A stretch of DNA of 64,000 bases from contig NC_064772.1 of the NCBI RefSeq assembly GCF_011397635.1, forward strand, positions 15,453,035 to 15,517,034. The letters run 5' to 3'. Position numbers and translations under genes: made by a program. Below, in pieces: positions 48,693-61,800 of the stretch (position 1 is its first letter; every line of letters begins with the position of its first letter). The notes below the pieces were generated by a model. That model saw only the letters and a list, made by a program, of their open reading frames with translations, ran no database searches and was not told the origin of the DNA. The DNA comes from Epinephelus fuscoguttatus (lineage: Eukaryota > Chordata > Actinopteri > Perciformes > Serranidae).

Positions 48693-51600
48693 GCACGCAC
48701 GCAGAAAGATTGGCAAAATCGAATTTCACAGTTCCTTCCTACTACGTGAGAAAGCCCCACACTTGTAACGGTTCTCATGAATTAGTGTTTTAGACTCAAA
48801 GAGTGACTCATTAACAAACTGCTAACGTACGCTAAGTTGTGACCTCTCATTTTAAAGTCCCTGAGTGGCCTGATGTGATAAATGCATTCAAAAAATAGCA
48901 AATTCCGAAGTATTAAGGCTGCATCTAGTAGGTCAGTATTGAGAAATCACAGTTGCGTTGCTTCAGACTGGTATTACATGTCTATACTAAGAATTACACG
49001 TCAGAGTTCCAGTCTGTTGGATTTAGGGTAATATTTATTTGCAGAAATTGGATATGATTTTCGTAACTATGTTTTCAATAGTTTATAACCACCTGAAACT
49101 AAGAATTGTTATGTTTTTGTGATCTCAGAATGAGCCATATATATGTACATATAGAGCGGGTCCTCCTCCATGGAGTCGTCCATATCATATTGCTTCTACA
49201 GTAGCCCAGAACAGACAGACCAAACACTGACTGTAGATAGGGCCATTTGTGTTTTTTCCCCGGCCACCTTTGTTCTCCTACATGCTTGACTCACAAAAGA
49301 ACTTTCAGTTGGTTTCAATCTGCAACCTCACCACTAGATGCCACTAAATCCCACACACTAGACCTTTAATGGAGACTGGTATTGAGAACTGTTACTAAAT
49401 TGGTACAGGTTTCTGACAGGCCGGTACTGAAATATTGATAAGCTGCTATCAGTATTTATATAACATTGATTTATTGTAACAAAGCTGTTATTGTCAAAGT
49501 CCCAACTGTCCCCTAATGATGACGAAGCTACCAGCATCAGATTATGTTAGACGCTGTGTTATTATGCGTTTACATTCTGTACTCTCCAGTCATGACTGAC
49601 AAGATAATATGTTCAAAAGTGTGGGCTGATTTTGAATGTTGTTTTATTAGTTATTTTCCATGTTATCTATTTCTTATAGCTCCTGAGAAGCTCAAGGACT
49701 ACAGGTCTTTGGGAATTTGTAATATTGTTTAAGTTTTGCTCCTGGTAGTGAAGCAGTGATGGCACATTGCCACCAGACATTGGTAGCAATCGCTTCTCCC
49801 TAATTATATATATATGCAGAAACCTCAGAAAACAATTTGATTTATTTCTGCAAAAGATAATAAGGAATTAACTGTTAGATATTTTTTACATATTATCATG
49901 TCATGTCTCTATTTTTTGCATCAAACTATGGAGCACAGTATATATGAGTATCTATTGGCATCAACAAAATCCAAACAATACCCATCCCTACATGTTCATG
50001 ACTTTCAATGCAACTAACTGTCTGGCTATAACAGCTTTAAAAGTGGCAGTTAATAATCTTTTCTCATCGTCTTTTCACCCTGTCTGTACCTTAGCTCAAA
50101 CATTACCTCATCAAATGTCTGGAAACTGACATAATAAACCTGTGGATGATATCATCGGTTTTCTGAGCCCCAGTGATGTCACCTGTCCTTGACTCATCAT
50201 TAGCGTACAGAGGGCTACAAGTGGCCCTTTCGTCTCACACCATCCTGCAGATATAGTGGGGTTGTGTTGACGTAATGAGAGAGATTTGGCGCATGGGAAG
50301 TCTTGTAATCACAAGTTAATAGAGTGTTGTTCAGAGTAATCAGGGCTTACTGGATCTGTTAGCTTTGCTTCAGCTAAACCCCCCCCCCACGTGTTTGAAA
50401 GACCGCCACACATTCAGGCACTTTCCCACATTAACTGCTAATGTTATGTGACTGCCCGTGCTGTTGTGGGTGTTGCTGCCATGTGCAGTTGGCGATGGGT
50501 AGGCTGTGTTTCTGACTCACTGCATCTCTGTGTTCCAGGTACAAGCGAGTCTTCTCAGTGGGGACGCATGGCATTACCACTTACAACCCTACCACGCTAG
50601 AAGTAACAAATCAGGTCAGTGTGTGTGCAGCCTGTCGCACAGGAACTCAAGTGTCATTCAGGAGCTGCTTCTTTGCTGTGGCTATCAGTTCCTCACAGGC
50701 ACTTGTGGGATGTGCTGCTCTTGGATCCATGTGACCATTGAAAATCCATTTGCTCTCTGGCTAAAAGCTGAAAGGCAGTATTTTTAACGTCTTGTGCTGA
50801 GCCTTTGAATACACTAAGCTTTAATGCAGCAGCATGTCTTTACACTGATAAGAACATGAAACATGTCATAATCAATACCCATTAGACATGAAACTTCACT
50901 CATAACCCCCTCACTCAAGAAAATGACTGAACATGAAATAGCATCATGGTTGTTTTAAAGGAATAACATGAAGCTGGGGTAGGCAGAAATCTGGAAAAGG
51001 CAGAAAAAATGGGGCAGAACTTCAAAATGCACTCTCTTCCTGCAGCTCTCCCCTCATTGTCCTAACCCCCTTCCATGGGATGACCACATGCATATGCCCA
51101 CGCTTCATTGTTACTGAGTGTTTTCCATACATTGATTATTTATTTAATCTCATGATGTTGTAGAGCTGTGTGTGCACTCCTTGCTCTGCTTGCTCTCTCT
51201 GTTTATCAGAGCACAAATGAGACAAGAATTAGCTTGCTAGCCATGCCCCCAGCCTTCACCTCGCTCCTTGCTGTTGTGGACTGCTTCATTGGGAGGAGAC
51301 CGAGCAGCAGCTCAGACACGGACCTTTGGTCGGTTGCTGTAAGCAGCTCAGATTTTGCCAGCACAAACCCCCTAGTGCCAGTTGTCATAGCAGGCTGGTG
51401 GCCAGTGACAGTGCCGGGTCTAATCTCTGAAATGGCAGCAACAGAAAGTTAGCTAATCAGGTAGGGATTTGGGGCTGTCCGTTCCCCAGACCTGGGGTTT
51501 GTGCTGGCTCGAACCAGGTTGCTGCAGCCATTGACTGGAGGTCTATCTCTGGAGTTGCGGCCCGCTCTCTTCCCAACAAGGTGATCTGTGGCAGCAGGGA

Positions 51601-52815
51601 GTGAGGCGAAGGACACATTGTGATTCGAGGGTCTAGCTAACAACAGCTACATAAACGTGAACTTGAAGCTGCAGCCGTGAGCTTTTGTCTGTGGTTAGCA
51701 GAAAGCTAAACTATTAGCAACATTTTCTCTTCATCTCTGAAATAATAAATGCTAAAAAGGTACCATAATGTCTTTTTCCATGTTCAGACTGCTTGTGTGT
51801 GATTTTAACAATGTGTTTATCTCTGTGTTGTTGCTGTCTGTGGTACCAGTGGCCTTATGGAGACATCTGTGGTATCGGTCCGGTAGGAAAAGGTCAGGGA
51901 ACAGAGTTCAACCTCACATTCCGCAAAGGCAGCGGTAAGAAGTCTGAAACGCTCAAGTTCTCAACAGAGCATCGGACGGAGCTGCTCACAGAAGCACTGG
52001 TGAGGACAAACACTTCACTGTCATCGCTCACGATGACTAAACAGACCTCATGCACATATTTTTTAAAAGGGTCTCAGAAGTGGTGTTTGATGTGGCTGAT
52101 CCACGTTTTCTAGTTGCGTCACAGCTGCACATTTTGCTGTGTTGTCTAAAAAACTATCAGCACAGTCGCTTAACGTATGATGCACTGTTTGGGATTGCAG
52201 TGCTTGCAAATCACAGGCCCTTTTGACTTACTGTAGGTGTTTATCACAAACATGAATCAGCAGATAGTTTGTTGCTGTGTTGAAATAACGTCATTATGCC
52301 GTTTTGAAACAGCAAGAAGGAGGAGGAGGATGGGTATTTCCCCATAGAACTAATTAAATGTATTTGTAATTTTGCAGTGAAGACAGCACTTCATAAGTGT
52401 TAGACAAAGATGATTTAACAGCTAGTTGGCACTTAAATATAACACCTTTTATTTCTTTATATTCCTTTTAACAGAGATTCAGAACAGAGTTTTCAGAGGG
52501 GAAAATAACTGGCAGGGTAAGTACTGCGATCGTAAAAGAAAACTTATCCACTGGAGTTTGTGTTTGTCACTGTAATGACATTAAAATGAATGCCCCTTAC
52601 AGCGTTACAACTGCTACAAGCACCACTGGAGTGACACACGGAAGCCAGTGAGTTTAGAGGTGACGCCGGGCGGCATCGACCAGATCGACCCGCACACCAA
52701 CCGGGTGGTTTGTTCCTACGACTATCGTAACGTAGAGGGCTTTGTCGAGGTCTCTGATTACCAGGGAGGATTCTGCATCCTTTATGGCGGCTTCAGCAGG
52801 CTGGTATGCAGTCAT

Positions 52816-52866
<51 letters not shown>

Positions 52867-55800
52867 GTTTATGTTTTTGTGTTTACTTCTGTTTGTATGC
52901 TTCGGTGCATGTGTTATATGTTGTCTTAACATTTCCTTTCCCTCTCCCCATCACTTCTATCTCTCAGCATCTGTTTGCCTCGGAGCACCGGGATGACATC
53001 ATTCGCAGTGCCATAGAGCATGCTGGGAACTTTATTGGTATCACGCTACGACTGAGGAAGGAGGCGTTGACCTTCGAGGGTTTTGTGACGGACAGGTTGG
53101 GGAAGTACAGCTCAGATGAGAGCATCACCTCACTGGCTGAGTTCGTGGTGCAGAAGATCACCCCTCGACACCCGGTTAGAACGCTGCTGCTTCTCATTGT
53201 TCGTCTCAGTGCTGTATGTGAGGGGTTCTCACAGTGAGGTTCAGGGACCCACCAGAGTACTAGATTGCTGCTAGAGGGGGTCTACTTGAAAAATGTGCAG
53301 CAGTTTGATTTTCTTGTTTGACATGAGATCCCAATATTCGCATGGGACGAGTATTACCAGGGGATGTGATTTAGAAATAACCCTCCCATGTCTGTGTTTA
53401 TGTGGTGTAATTGCACAGGATAAGCAAAGTCGGTGTTTACTTGAATTTACAGTCATTCTTTCCTGGATATGATGTCATGGCTCTTTACAGACAGAAAAAT
53501 GTTCTTTACCTCATGCTGCCATGCAAGTCATCCATGTCAAGATTTTGTTCTTCTGATGGATTTGAGTTTGCTCTTTCTGTTAATGGGTCACCATGCTGTG
53601 TAGCGAGAAGAGCATCCTGAACCCAAACTGCTGTCAGAACTTCATTTATAATTGCCAACACAGCCTCCATAATTCTCTACCGGGAAAGATGCCGAAAGAA
53701 GCAGCGGAGATAACAAAGAAGCTAAAAATGACCCCAGTTCACTGAGTCCCATTGGCATGGGACGAATGTTATCACATGACCTCTGTATTTGGCAAAATAT
53801 GGTCAGTAATTTGCAGTGGAATTTTGATTTGACAAATTATGGACATGGCAGATTCGCAAGGGATTAAGATCACAGATGACCTCCACAGTTATTAAAAATG
53901 ATGAGAGGTTCCTTGTCCTGTGCGGATATGGCTTATATTCCTATCTTAATCCCCTGCAAATCTGCCATGTCTGGAATTTGTCAAGTAAAAATTCTCCCAT
54001 AAATTACTTATCATAGTTTGCCAAACACAGAGGTCATGTGACAATATTAGTCCTGTGTGAATTTGCAGCTCTGTGATTTGGGGCTGTATATAGGTTGTTA
54101 CAGAGGCTGCCCTGGCAGTTATAAATGAACACTTTGACAGCACTTTGGGTGCAGGAAGCTCATTTTGCTACACAGCATGGAGACTCGTTCGTAGAAAAAG
54201 CAAGCTCAAATCCATCAGAAGAGAGAAATCTCAGAAGATGATGAGGTGGTGACAAAATCAGTTCTGTTTGTTTTACCCAAATTTTAAAAAAGAATAAAGG
54301 TGGTTAACACTGTACATCACTGCTAGTGGTGCTGTGCTGTGATAATATCAGTAAATTCAAGTCAAACTCAGACTTCATTCATCCCATTGGAATTTGCCAC
54401 ATGAAGCATGAAAAGGGCTCAAGACAACTTAAGATTTTATTAAATCTTATCAGCACAGTGGATCCTTAAAAACAATCAATACTATATACTTAACTTAAAG
54501 TATTAAATGTGTTAAATGCAGTTATAGGGAAGCTTTGAGCTTTGCACCATACTCTGGTTTTCATTGCTCTGTGATTCCACGTCTTGCTAATGATGCAGAA
54601 GCAAATTAGTCATGCAGTGCTTTACTTCTAATGTAGTATGCATGTATCTTATGGTTATCAACTGATGAATGAGATAGTAAATATTGACTCATTACATTTC
54701 CAATCATCTGTTTCAATTCCTACTTCTGCTCTCAAGCTGTATGTATTAGTTCTCTTTTTTAGAACGATATGTTTAATCTGTTTTTTCGCCTTATCTTTGT
54801 CTTCCCTCAGGAGCCTGTTAAGCGTATACTGGCCCTAACAGAGACATGTCTAGTGGAGAGGGACCCGGCTTCATACAACATAGTCACCATCAAACCCTTT
54901 GGAGAGGTGGGCTCTCAGAAATTACAGTGACATCATGTTATAAAAATTTCAGGCTGACACTCAAAACCATTTTGCTCTGTGTAGCTGTACTCCTGTAAAG
55001 ATAAGTGTTAATGGAACTGCCTATCTTTGTGTCATTATGTATGAACTGCATCACTGCGAGTTAACAGCTTGGATGAAAGCACTTGACTCTGTGTGATATG
55101 AGAAAACTCTCCCCTCCTCCTCTCTCTGCCTCGTCTCCCTTCAGGTGTTTGCTCTCATCTGTGATGTAGACAACCCTCAGGTGTTTACAGTTGAATTCAT
55201 CAGAGGTCAGATCAGAAAGTTTTCCTCCACAGAAAGGTACACACGTAACACATACACCTGTCATTATGTACGTAGTGACACAGCAAGCTTTGTTGGTTTA
55301 ATAAATGTAGGGACTTTTTTTATATTCTCTTATTTGCCTTTTTTTGTACTGTTGACCTAATTTACAAGATGAGTAATTCGCTTGTGTGCATGTGTCTGCT
55401 GTATAGCCTTAACTCCCTCCTGTTACTGTGTGCTCACTGTTCGCCGTCCATAACACAGATCATTCATAATGAATTTAGCTGAGTCTGTTTGTGTGCGCGT
55501 CTGTAGGGACTCTCTGTTAGCCAGCCTGCTCGATGGAGTCCGCGCATCAGGCAACAGGGACGTGTGCGTCAAGATGGCCCCCACGCAGCGAGGGCAAAGA
55601 TGGGGCCTGCTGAGCATGCCTGTGGATGAGGAGGTGGAGAGTTTGCATCTTAAATTCCTGGCAGCGCCTCCGAGTAAGTCCACGCCCTTCATCTCATGAG
55701 ATTCATCAAGTTCAATTAGGTTTTTATATCATATATTCAAGTTGGTATAGATGTAGGTTTTGATTTTAATTTGATGATTTTGACAGAGGTATCCACTTTA

Positions 55801-58800
55801 ATAGTGTTTTTAGCCACGCTAGCAGCATGACTCTGGGTGTGTAAGGTCGCTCAGTTGGTTCAGAATAAAGTATTTCAGCAACTATGGACATTACATTTTG
55901 TACAGACATGCATGGTCCCCACGGGATGAATCCTCAGTTGTACTTTGGCATGGTAATGCCTGCTAAACATCAGCATGTTAGCATGGTAATTGCAAGAATG
56001 TCAACGGACTAACATTAGCATTTACAACAAAACACCGCTGTACCTAGCCCCCTTTGTGGATCTCATGTGATACCATTACATTTGAGTCACACAGCTATAT
56101 GACCTGGTTATCTATTGTTTTTTCCACATTCGTAACATTGGATGCTTAGCTCTGTGAGTCCAATAAAATGGAACTACATGAGGTACAAACTGGGCTATGT
56201 TGTGCTTACGTATGGTGCTGCAGAGACTCTTAAGCCCATTTTATACAACCTGGTAAGGTGGGAATGTTGCAGCATTATTCCACCCAGTTGTTCTGTATAA
56301 AAGGTATGAACACAGAATGAGAGGCATTGTTGTTCTGCCATTAATCTGGCAGCAGTGATAATGACATACCACAATGACATGTGTGTGAAATGAAGGAGCA
56401 GTCACAGTAGCTGCTGATGCTGTTGTGTTACATGTCACGCCTGTTTTACTTCTGGATTGCCTGGATGCTATCCAAAATCACACACTCGGCTGGTACGAGC
56501 CCTAACCATGAACTTGTTGCTCAATTAAGTTATAGCTAATCAGAAGGAGAGTAGGCCAGGTTATGCCTTTGCCATCTTAGGAACACAAGTTAGTGTTTAA
56601 AACTGGCTGTAGTCTCTTTGAGGTGATCTGTTCTTTTGTTTAATTGTTCCATCCCTCCTTCCTTTGCTTAGATGGGAACTTTGCAGATGCAGTGTTCAGA
56701 TTCAACGCCAACATATCCTACAGTGGAGTGCTGCATGCAGTAACCCAAGATGTGAGTGTGTTCAGATCCTGCGTGATTTCTGTCCAACTGTTGGCCCAAG
56801 CTGGATTCACACTCCCTGTCTTTATCTCTCTCTGTGTTTCTCTCTCTGTTTGTCTTCAGGGTCTTTTCTCTGAGAACAAAGAGAAGCTCATCAACAACGC
56901 CATCCTGGCTCTTTTATCCCAGGAGACCGAGCTGCCGGCTCTCAATGCCGAGCTGGAGAGCCATTTCCAGGCCATTCGACGCTTGGTGGCCTCTAAGGCT
57001 GGCTTCCAGGCTTTCACCCAGCTGCCTAAGTAAGAACGCAGCAGTTATCCCACTGTAGCTTCCTGCTTTGATTTCTTTAAAGTGTACTTTTGTTGAGCTG
57101 CTGGTAACAGGCATGCTCTGTCATTCCAAGGTCTGGTCAAGGGTCTGGAGTCACAGATGCAACGTAAATATGAATCCATACATCTCAGTCTGCCCTTTTG
57201 TCTCTGTTTCTTACCCTTCTTGCTCTTTTTCTTAAGTCTTTCTCAGCTGTCTGTCCATCAGCCTTTTCCTCTTTTATCTTTGTTCTTCTTTCATCTCAGG
57301 CTTTTAGACAGGCACTTCAGAAGGGAGGTTATGTCACTTCACTGTGTTCGGTCGAGCTGTCTGCTTCGATTTGTCTTGACCTTCCTCTCTGGGCATCTCA
57401 TACTCTTATTTTTGTGCCTCCGTCTCTCTCCCACTATCTGCTTTGCCCATTCTATCCTTTAGATCATTATACATCACAATATTTGAGAACCCTGTAGTCT
57501 TTCCGGGTCACTGAGATGTATGAGAGGAACTGTATTTACTGTTTATTATTTGTTCCTGTGAAGCAAATTGGTTTTCCTGAAAGATTCATTGCTGGAGTAG
57601 CTTGGTGCTTCCCTCAACCACAAGAGGCAGATTACTATAAATACAGTTTATTTTTGCTTTAAGGAAAACCTCTTTCATATTCTTGCACTCAGTAGTTTAG
57701 TAGATGTGACACTTTATGAGCAGAAGAAACAACAAGCCACTTCTGAAGCAATGAATTCTTTGTGTATCCAACCCTAGACCTCTTTTAAATAAGACAGTAT
57801 TTGTATGCTTTATAATCAGTTGTGTTTCTGTTGTTTACTGTCTGTGACCTTCTCAAGGCATGGTCATTTTAGTATTGTTGGTAAACCTGTGAATGTATGG
57901 TTGTGTGTTCCAGGTTCAGGGAAAAGTTGGGAGTAAAGACGGTAAAAGCTTTAAAACGAAACAACAACGGTGTGACACATGCTGCTGTCGACATGCTCTG
58001 TGCCCTTATGTGTGTAAGTACACCTTAATGTCTAGACATCAACCAAATGCATACATAAATAATAACTATAAATGTTACTTATATAACGCTTTTCAAAACA
58101 AAGTTACAAAGTGCTTTATTAAACCAAAAGAATGACTAACTGATTAAAAAAAAATGTTGAAAGTTATACAGCATGAGACAAAGAGAGCAACATGTGAAGA
58201 GCATTTTAAAAAAACTAGAATTTTTCAGGATTTCAGACATTCCCTCGACTTTTTCAGATGCTTGAATTTATTTCAGATCGCATGTGGCTATGCCCACCAT
58301 GACTTCACTAATGTCCCACAGTTTACTGGTAACCTCCTGGTCTGTTACGCCATCTACACCATTTTAATAAATTAGATCTCAATGCCATCTGGTCCAGGCG
58401 CACAGTCATCCTTAAGTTTGTTAATTGCACATTGAACTTCAGCAGGTAGTATTCATAGAAAAGAGAAAGAGCCTCTACAGGGAGAGCTGCTAAAATTGCT
58501 GTAGGTGAGTCGAACACAAGGGAGCAACCCACACAGGAGCAGTGTTGATTAAAGATGGAAAGAAAATATTAACTCGTGCACTCGTGCATGGATCAGGAAC
58601 AAATGCACTTGAATTAAGTTAAAAAGCCTTTATTCAAAGAACATGGCTGCTTACATTAAAACAGCAGCGGGTTTCGACGCTAAGTTCGTCATCAGGGTGC
58701 AAAAGGATGGACAGGAGTCAAGCAAACATTTATAAACTTGTTAGGTTGTGTCACCCAATCCTGACTAGCAAGTGAATGCAGGTGGGTGACAGCAATGCAT

Positions 58801-61800
58801 CACATTGAGAGGCCATTTTGAAGGTGACACGCCTCCACAAGTGTTCAGAAAAAAATAAACATCCTGCACAAAAATGAGAAATCAGAAAGAATTATTTAAG
58901 TTGTATCTGTACAGAAACATATAGAAAAGTAAATTCTGTATGTTTGACCATCTCTATCTCATGATGCTCAGGAGTAACTGCTCTGTTAAGGATCTAGGTT
59001 TAAAAAAGAAATAAAGGAAGGGTGTGTAATCAATTTCCTTATTTAAATCAAGATTTATATCAGGATTTACCACTGCAGTGCATCAAGTTTAAAAATCAAA
59101 AAAGATTCCCCTGTGGCGAAATCTGTGTAAATGATCCTCACCTCTATTGAACACCTGTACTGATTCTAAAACTTCTATCCTCAGTTGAAGTGTTTGGCCA
59201 TGGGGTGGTCCTTATTCTGCGTCCTTATCGTGCATTTATGTTCCAGAAGTCTATTTTTAAGGTGTCTTTTGGTCCCTTTGGTCATGTGTCCTTCCTGTTT
59301 TGAAATCAGTGAAAGTCTTTGTTTGAGTCACATTTGGACAGTGCTTACATGTGTTAGGAGACACTTGAAAGTACCTGAGGGTTTCTTTAAACACATGTCC
59401 TCTTTGCTTGCTGGTGTACCAGTCTTTTTATAGTGGGAGCTCGTTCGTTCTCAAACTGGGGTCACTTTTAAGGATATTCTTGAGATTTAGTGCTATAGCG
59501 TGTGACAAAAAATGAGTTGGAGGACTTGTTTATACATTTTATCTTGGAACAGAAAGACAGTATTGTTGAGGACTCACTCCATGAGCTCCAAAAGAAAATC
59601 AGTAGGGGGCATAGTTTCTTGCCTATGTGATAAATAGAATTTCCTTGCACGTATGCCCTCTGAATGCACAGTATTGGTGTACAAGGATTCTACATCAAGA
59701 CTTACGATATACAATCTCTAACTTTACCTTGTTAGAAACATCTGTAGTATCCTCTACATAAGATGGAAGTTCAAGTACAAATGGTTTTAGAAAATAGTCA
59801 ATAAATCAGGATGCTGGCTCAGTCAGTGTCTCATTGGCTGACACAATAGGTCTGCCAGGGGTGTTTGTCTTTTGGCTCCTTGTGGATTTTAGGTAGTTTG
59901 TAAAATGCCGCCATTTTTGGATATTCACAACTAAGAAAGCCATACTCACATTCCTAGATTGAGCCTGCATCTTTGGCTCTGCTTAAGACAGCTGTGAGAT
60001 CACATTTTATGATGGAAAGAGGGTTAATTTGAAGTTCTTGGTTAATATTTGAGATTGTTCAGTTGCTGATAAGCTTCACTGATGTATCCATTGTCGTCTA
60101 TAACCACGACTGTGCCCCCCTTGTCTGCTGGCTTTATTATGATGTCCTCATTGCTGCTCAGCTCTCTGAGGGTCTGGGTGACACCCCATACCAAGTTTAT
60201 AAAATGTTTGCTTGAGATGCTTAAATTTAACTACAATTTCCCTCTGTGTTTATCAATTACTCAGGTTACTTCACAATAAAAATAGCTCCAAGCTCCTGCA
60301 ACATAAGGTAAAAGTTGAAATCTCTTCCAGTTTATTGAAATCAAATCTCAATGAAGTTGTCAACAACAGCACTGGAACTCTAATACATTTTGGAGGAAGA
60401 CGAGGGGCCTTAGTCTTTCATACACAAAAGATCACAGAGTGATCGCTATGCTTTTAAGCAGGTTTGTATCGTTAGACATAGAACGAACAAGCCAATCACT
60501 GTTGAAGTCACCTAAAATAATCATTTTACCTGGGTTCCTAAATGATGTAAGGGTGGATAATATGTATTTAGTTCTATAAATACTACCAGTACTCAGATTT
60601 TTAGGAATGGTAAATTCACAAACCAAGTGTGAAGAAACACATTTAGCCACGCCTCCTCCTCTTGTACTTCCGTCTGCTCTGTATAATGTATAATTTTCAA
60701 GTTTGGTGTCATTGTCTCATATTTTACTGTGCAAACATGTCTCAGAGAAGGTGAGTACATCAAGTTTGTACTGAGTAACCCATATTCTAATGAAGTCAGT
60801 TTTGGGAGAAGGCTCCGTCTATTCAGATGCATAACTTTGTGTCAATTATGAGTCAAGGGAATAAAAGTGCTGACGGGGTAGAGTTAAGCAGAGGAAGTTT
60901 TTGAGAGAGGAGGATAGGAGAGCCATGGCACACACACGCACAAACACATACAGCAGCCATATTAATGCGCCTCTGTCGAAAAAGGCCTTTCTGGCGGAAA
61001 TTAATTCATTTTAACCCGAACCATGATTTTTTTCCTAACCTTAACCAAGACATCCCTTTCTGGCAGAGAGCCCTGAAGGCAAACTACTTCCAACAGCGCA
61101 AAGCTCCAACCATGTATCAGATTGTTTACCCCAAGTTTGAGAGTGGATAAAATGGGGATATTTTTCAAAGACATGTCAATTTTCTGAAAGTCGTTTGCTG
61201 GAGCGCCGTAACAAGAGCACATAGCAACTTGCTTGCATGGCAGTGCTGCCAACAACTCTTCCTCTGGGGCTCTACTGTGCTTGTATGAAACATGTTATGT
61301 CAGTTAATCACAAACTGAATACTGCAGCATAACTAGTTTAAAAAAATGTTGATTTACTTAAATAAAGATTAAATATGACAGTTGACTTGAGTCATTGTTA
61401 TTTGATAACTGCCAAAAAAACAATTTGTATGGGTCAAGTAAAAACTGAGTTTAGGCAAGTAGATTTCTGACCCACCCAAGTGAAAAATAACATGTTGAAC
61501 CCTGTCTTAAAAAAACATTTGACTTTTGTATTGCTGTTTGACTGAGACCTTTTGTTTGATGTTTCTTTGCAGCCGATGCACGATGACTACGACCTGAGGC
61601 AGGAGCAGCTGAACAAGGCCTCTCTGCTCTCCTCCAAGAAGTTCCTTGAAAACCTCCTTGAAAAATTCATCACTAACGTGGTACATTTGTTTTTATTGTC
61701 AGCAAGCTGGATGCAGTATTGATCAAATTCAGAAGTTGTTTTATAAAAGTCTTTTTTTATTTGTATCCAGAATCTCAGCTCTCATTCCCTTTTTCTTTTG

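Noticed and set aside
52648-53237. Open frames running through the (GT)19 tract, including a 138-codon one
   Set aside because: They join parts of dnajc13 exons 6 and 7 with intron sequence; splice sites and phase support separate exons.
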